This document shows positions 4,743-5,391 of a stretch of DNA of 5,391 nt, piece by piece. Within the stretch, counting starts at the first letter, position 1. Each line of letters opens with the position of its first letter. The notes below the pieces were generated by a model that searched no databases, was not told the DNA's origin, and saw only the letters and a list, made by a program, of their open reading frames with translations. Both the position numbers and the translations under genes were made by a program. The stretch is from DATLZM01 sp035559315 (GTDB taxonomy: Bacteria; Actinomycetota; UBA4738; HRBIN12), in the NCBI GenBank assembly GCA_035559315.1, contig DATMBJ010000246.1, positions 1 to 5,391 on the forward strand. The letters run 5' to 3'.

Positions 4743-5381
4743 CTACCCCAGGCTCGTGCTTCCCAACACCTCCCCGCTGCGGTTCCTGGATTCGATCGAG
4801 ACGTAGGGCATCTCGGTCTGGGTCTCATCGTCCGGTGGCTGGCTGCCGGCTTCCTCGACGAGCAACCAAGTTCCGTTCGCCAGGGAGGCTGGCACCGTCG
4901 AGCCATCGGCCCTGGTCAAGGTCACCGTCGTCGCCGACGGTTCCGCATAGCCGAAGGCGATGTGGACCGTCCGGTCATCGATGAGGAGCCCGCCGACGTT
5001 CCAGCCTTCCGTCACAGAATCCGTCTTCCGAGCTCCACATCCCCCGACGTGGCCAGCGTCGTCGCCATCGTTCGTGCTGAACGCGAAGACGTCGAGACAC
5101 TCGCCTTCCGAGCTCGCGGACCGAACGAGGTGGAACCTGATCCCGCCTAACCGTGACGTCTGCGCGATCGAGTAGCTCGACCGGTCGACCCTGATCTCGA
5201 CCGTGGCCGCCCTCGATGCAGCAACGGAATCAGCGGCCCGCGCGACGTGGGCCGGGACCGGCGGAGACGGCTCCCCCGACCTCGCCACGCCGGTTACCGC
5301 CACGATGGCCGCTGCGATCGATGCTGCCCCGACCATCGCTGCGGTCACGAGATACGGTGCTCGCACAGGCGCTCTTCCCAT
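4743..5381 (-). CDS. Hypothetical membrane-anchored or secreted protein
   Basis: A 212-residue protein I do not recognise. A basic N-terminus (R3, R7) precedes one hydrophobic segment at about residues 11-33 (AAMVGAASIAAAIVAVTGVA), a signal peptide or signal anchor. There is no lipobox cysteine at its end, so a lipoprotein is unlikely. The rest (about 35-212) is hydrophilic with alternating short beta-like stretches, consistent with a small extracytoplasmic beta domain. Its only two cysteines, C95 (GEC-LDVF) and C115 (GGCG), could form a disulfide. The C-terminus is acidic and polar (DDETQTE) and lacks a sorting signal. The ATG at 5381 is supported by GGAGGA four bases upstream. Sampled stretches are about 65 % G+C (4801-4860: 40/60; 4861-4920: 39/60) against 82-88 % in menF samples (3481-3540: 49/60; 4141-4200: 53/60), suggesting different origin or weaker codon selection. 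It is convergent with menF, so it is not part of that operon. Confidence 0.75.
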   Translation of the reverse strand: MGRAPVRAPYLVTAAMVGAASIAAAIVAVTGVARSGEPSPPVPAHVARAADSVAASRAATVEIRVDRSSYSIAQTSRLGGIRFHLVRSASSEGECLDVFAFSTNDGDDAGHVGGCGARKTDSVTEGWNVGGLLIDDRTVHIAFGYAEPSATTVTLTRADGSTVPASLANGTWLLVEEAGSQPPDDETQTEMPYVSIESRNRSGEVLGSTSLG

Positions 5382-5385
5382 GGCG

Positions 5386-5391
5386 TCCTCC
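5386..5391 (-). promoter_or_regulatory. Ribosome binding site of the hypothetical exported protein
   Basis: GGAGGA on the minus strand, four bases before the ATG at 5381, at the very right edge of the window. It fixes the start; the promoter lies outside the window. Confidence 0.65.

Noticed and set aside
3230..4906. 558-codon open frame on the minus strand
   Set aside because: It is antisense to menF, made almost entirely of Arg, Pro, Gly and Ala, and has no domain pattern: a typical shadow frame in very GC-rich DNA.
3566..4984. 472-codon plus-strand frame within menF
   Set aside because: Out of frame with menF and dominated by Ser, Arg, Pro and Gly. The menF frame has all the family motifs.

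Overview
The window is a very GC-rich bacterial chromosome segment. Most coding stretches reach roughly 80 % G+C or more by hand count, with GTG starts, heavy gene overlap and a probable leaderless transcript. Together with classical menaquinone genes and two GT-C type membrane glycosyltransferases, this suggests an actinomycetote. I cannot assign class or genus from the sequence alone.

Left arm (1-1652, minus strand): two overlapping genes for multi-pass membrane glycosyltransferases. The first transcribed is a complete GT87/DUF2029-like enzyme. Its stop overlaps the GTG of a PIG-V-like mannosyltransferase that runs off the left edge. Both families use polyprenyl-phosphate sugars outside the membrane, so this is probably a cell-envelope glycan unit.

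Divergent control region (1653-1775): it carries a good sigma-70-like promoter for the rightward genes. A perfect 6-bp-arm inverted repeat covers the -10 box, and the predicted transcription start falls at or next to the GTG of the next gene.

Central operon (1776-4722, plus strand): a regulator with two successive MerR-type DNA-binding domains, then menG (demethylmenaquinone methyltransferase, last step of menaquinone synthesis), then menF (isochorismate synthase, first committed step). The junctions are the most unusual part. Between merR and menG lies a 53-bp tandem repeat (two copies plus the start of a third). Each copy is itself a 17-codon ATG...TGA frame, so merR, two micro-ORFs and menG form a chain of TGATG stop/start overlaps. 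The same repeats can fold in two mutually exclusive ways, one of which buries the menG start codon. Between menG and menF, a 39-codon frame overlaps menG's stop and menF's start by GTGA at both ends, and contains an in-frame duplication and a 9-bp GC hairpin. Whether these micro-ORFs are translated is inference.

Right arm (4743-5381, minus strand): a convergent gene for a membrane-anchored or secreted protein of unknown function. Its base composition is clearly lower (about 65 % G+C in sampled stretches) than its neighbours, suggesting a different origin or weaker codon selection. Only 20 bp, mostly a 7-bp tandem repeat, separate it from menF.
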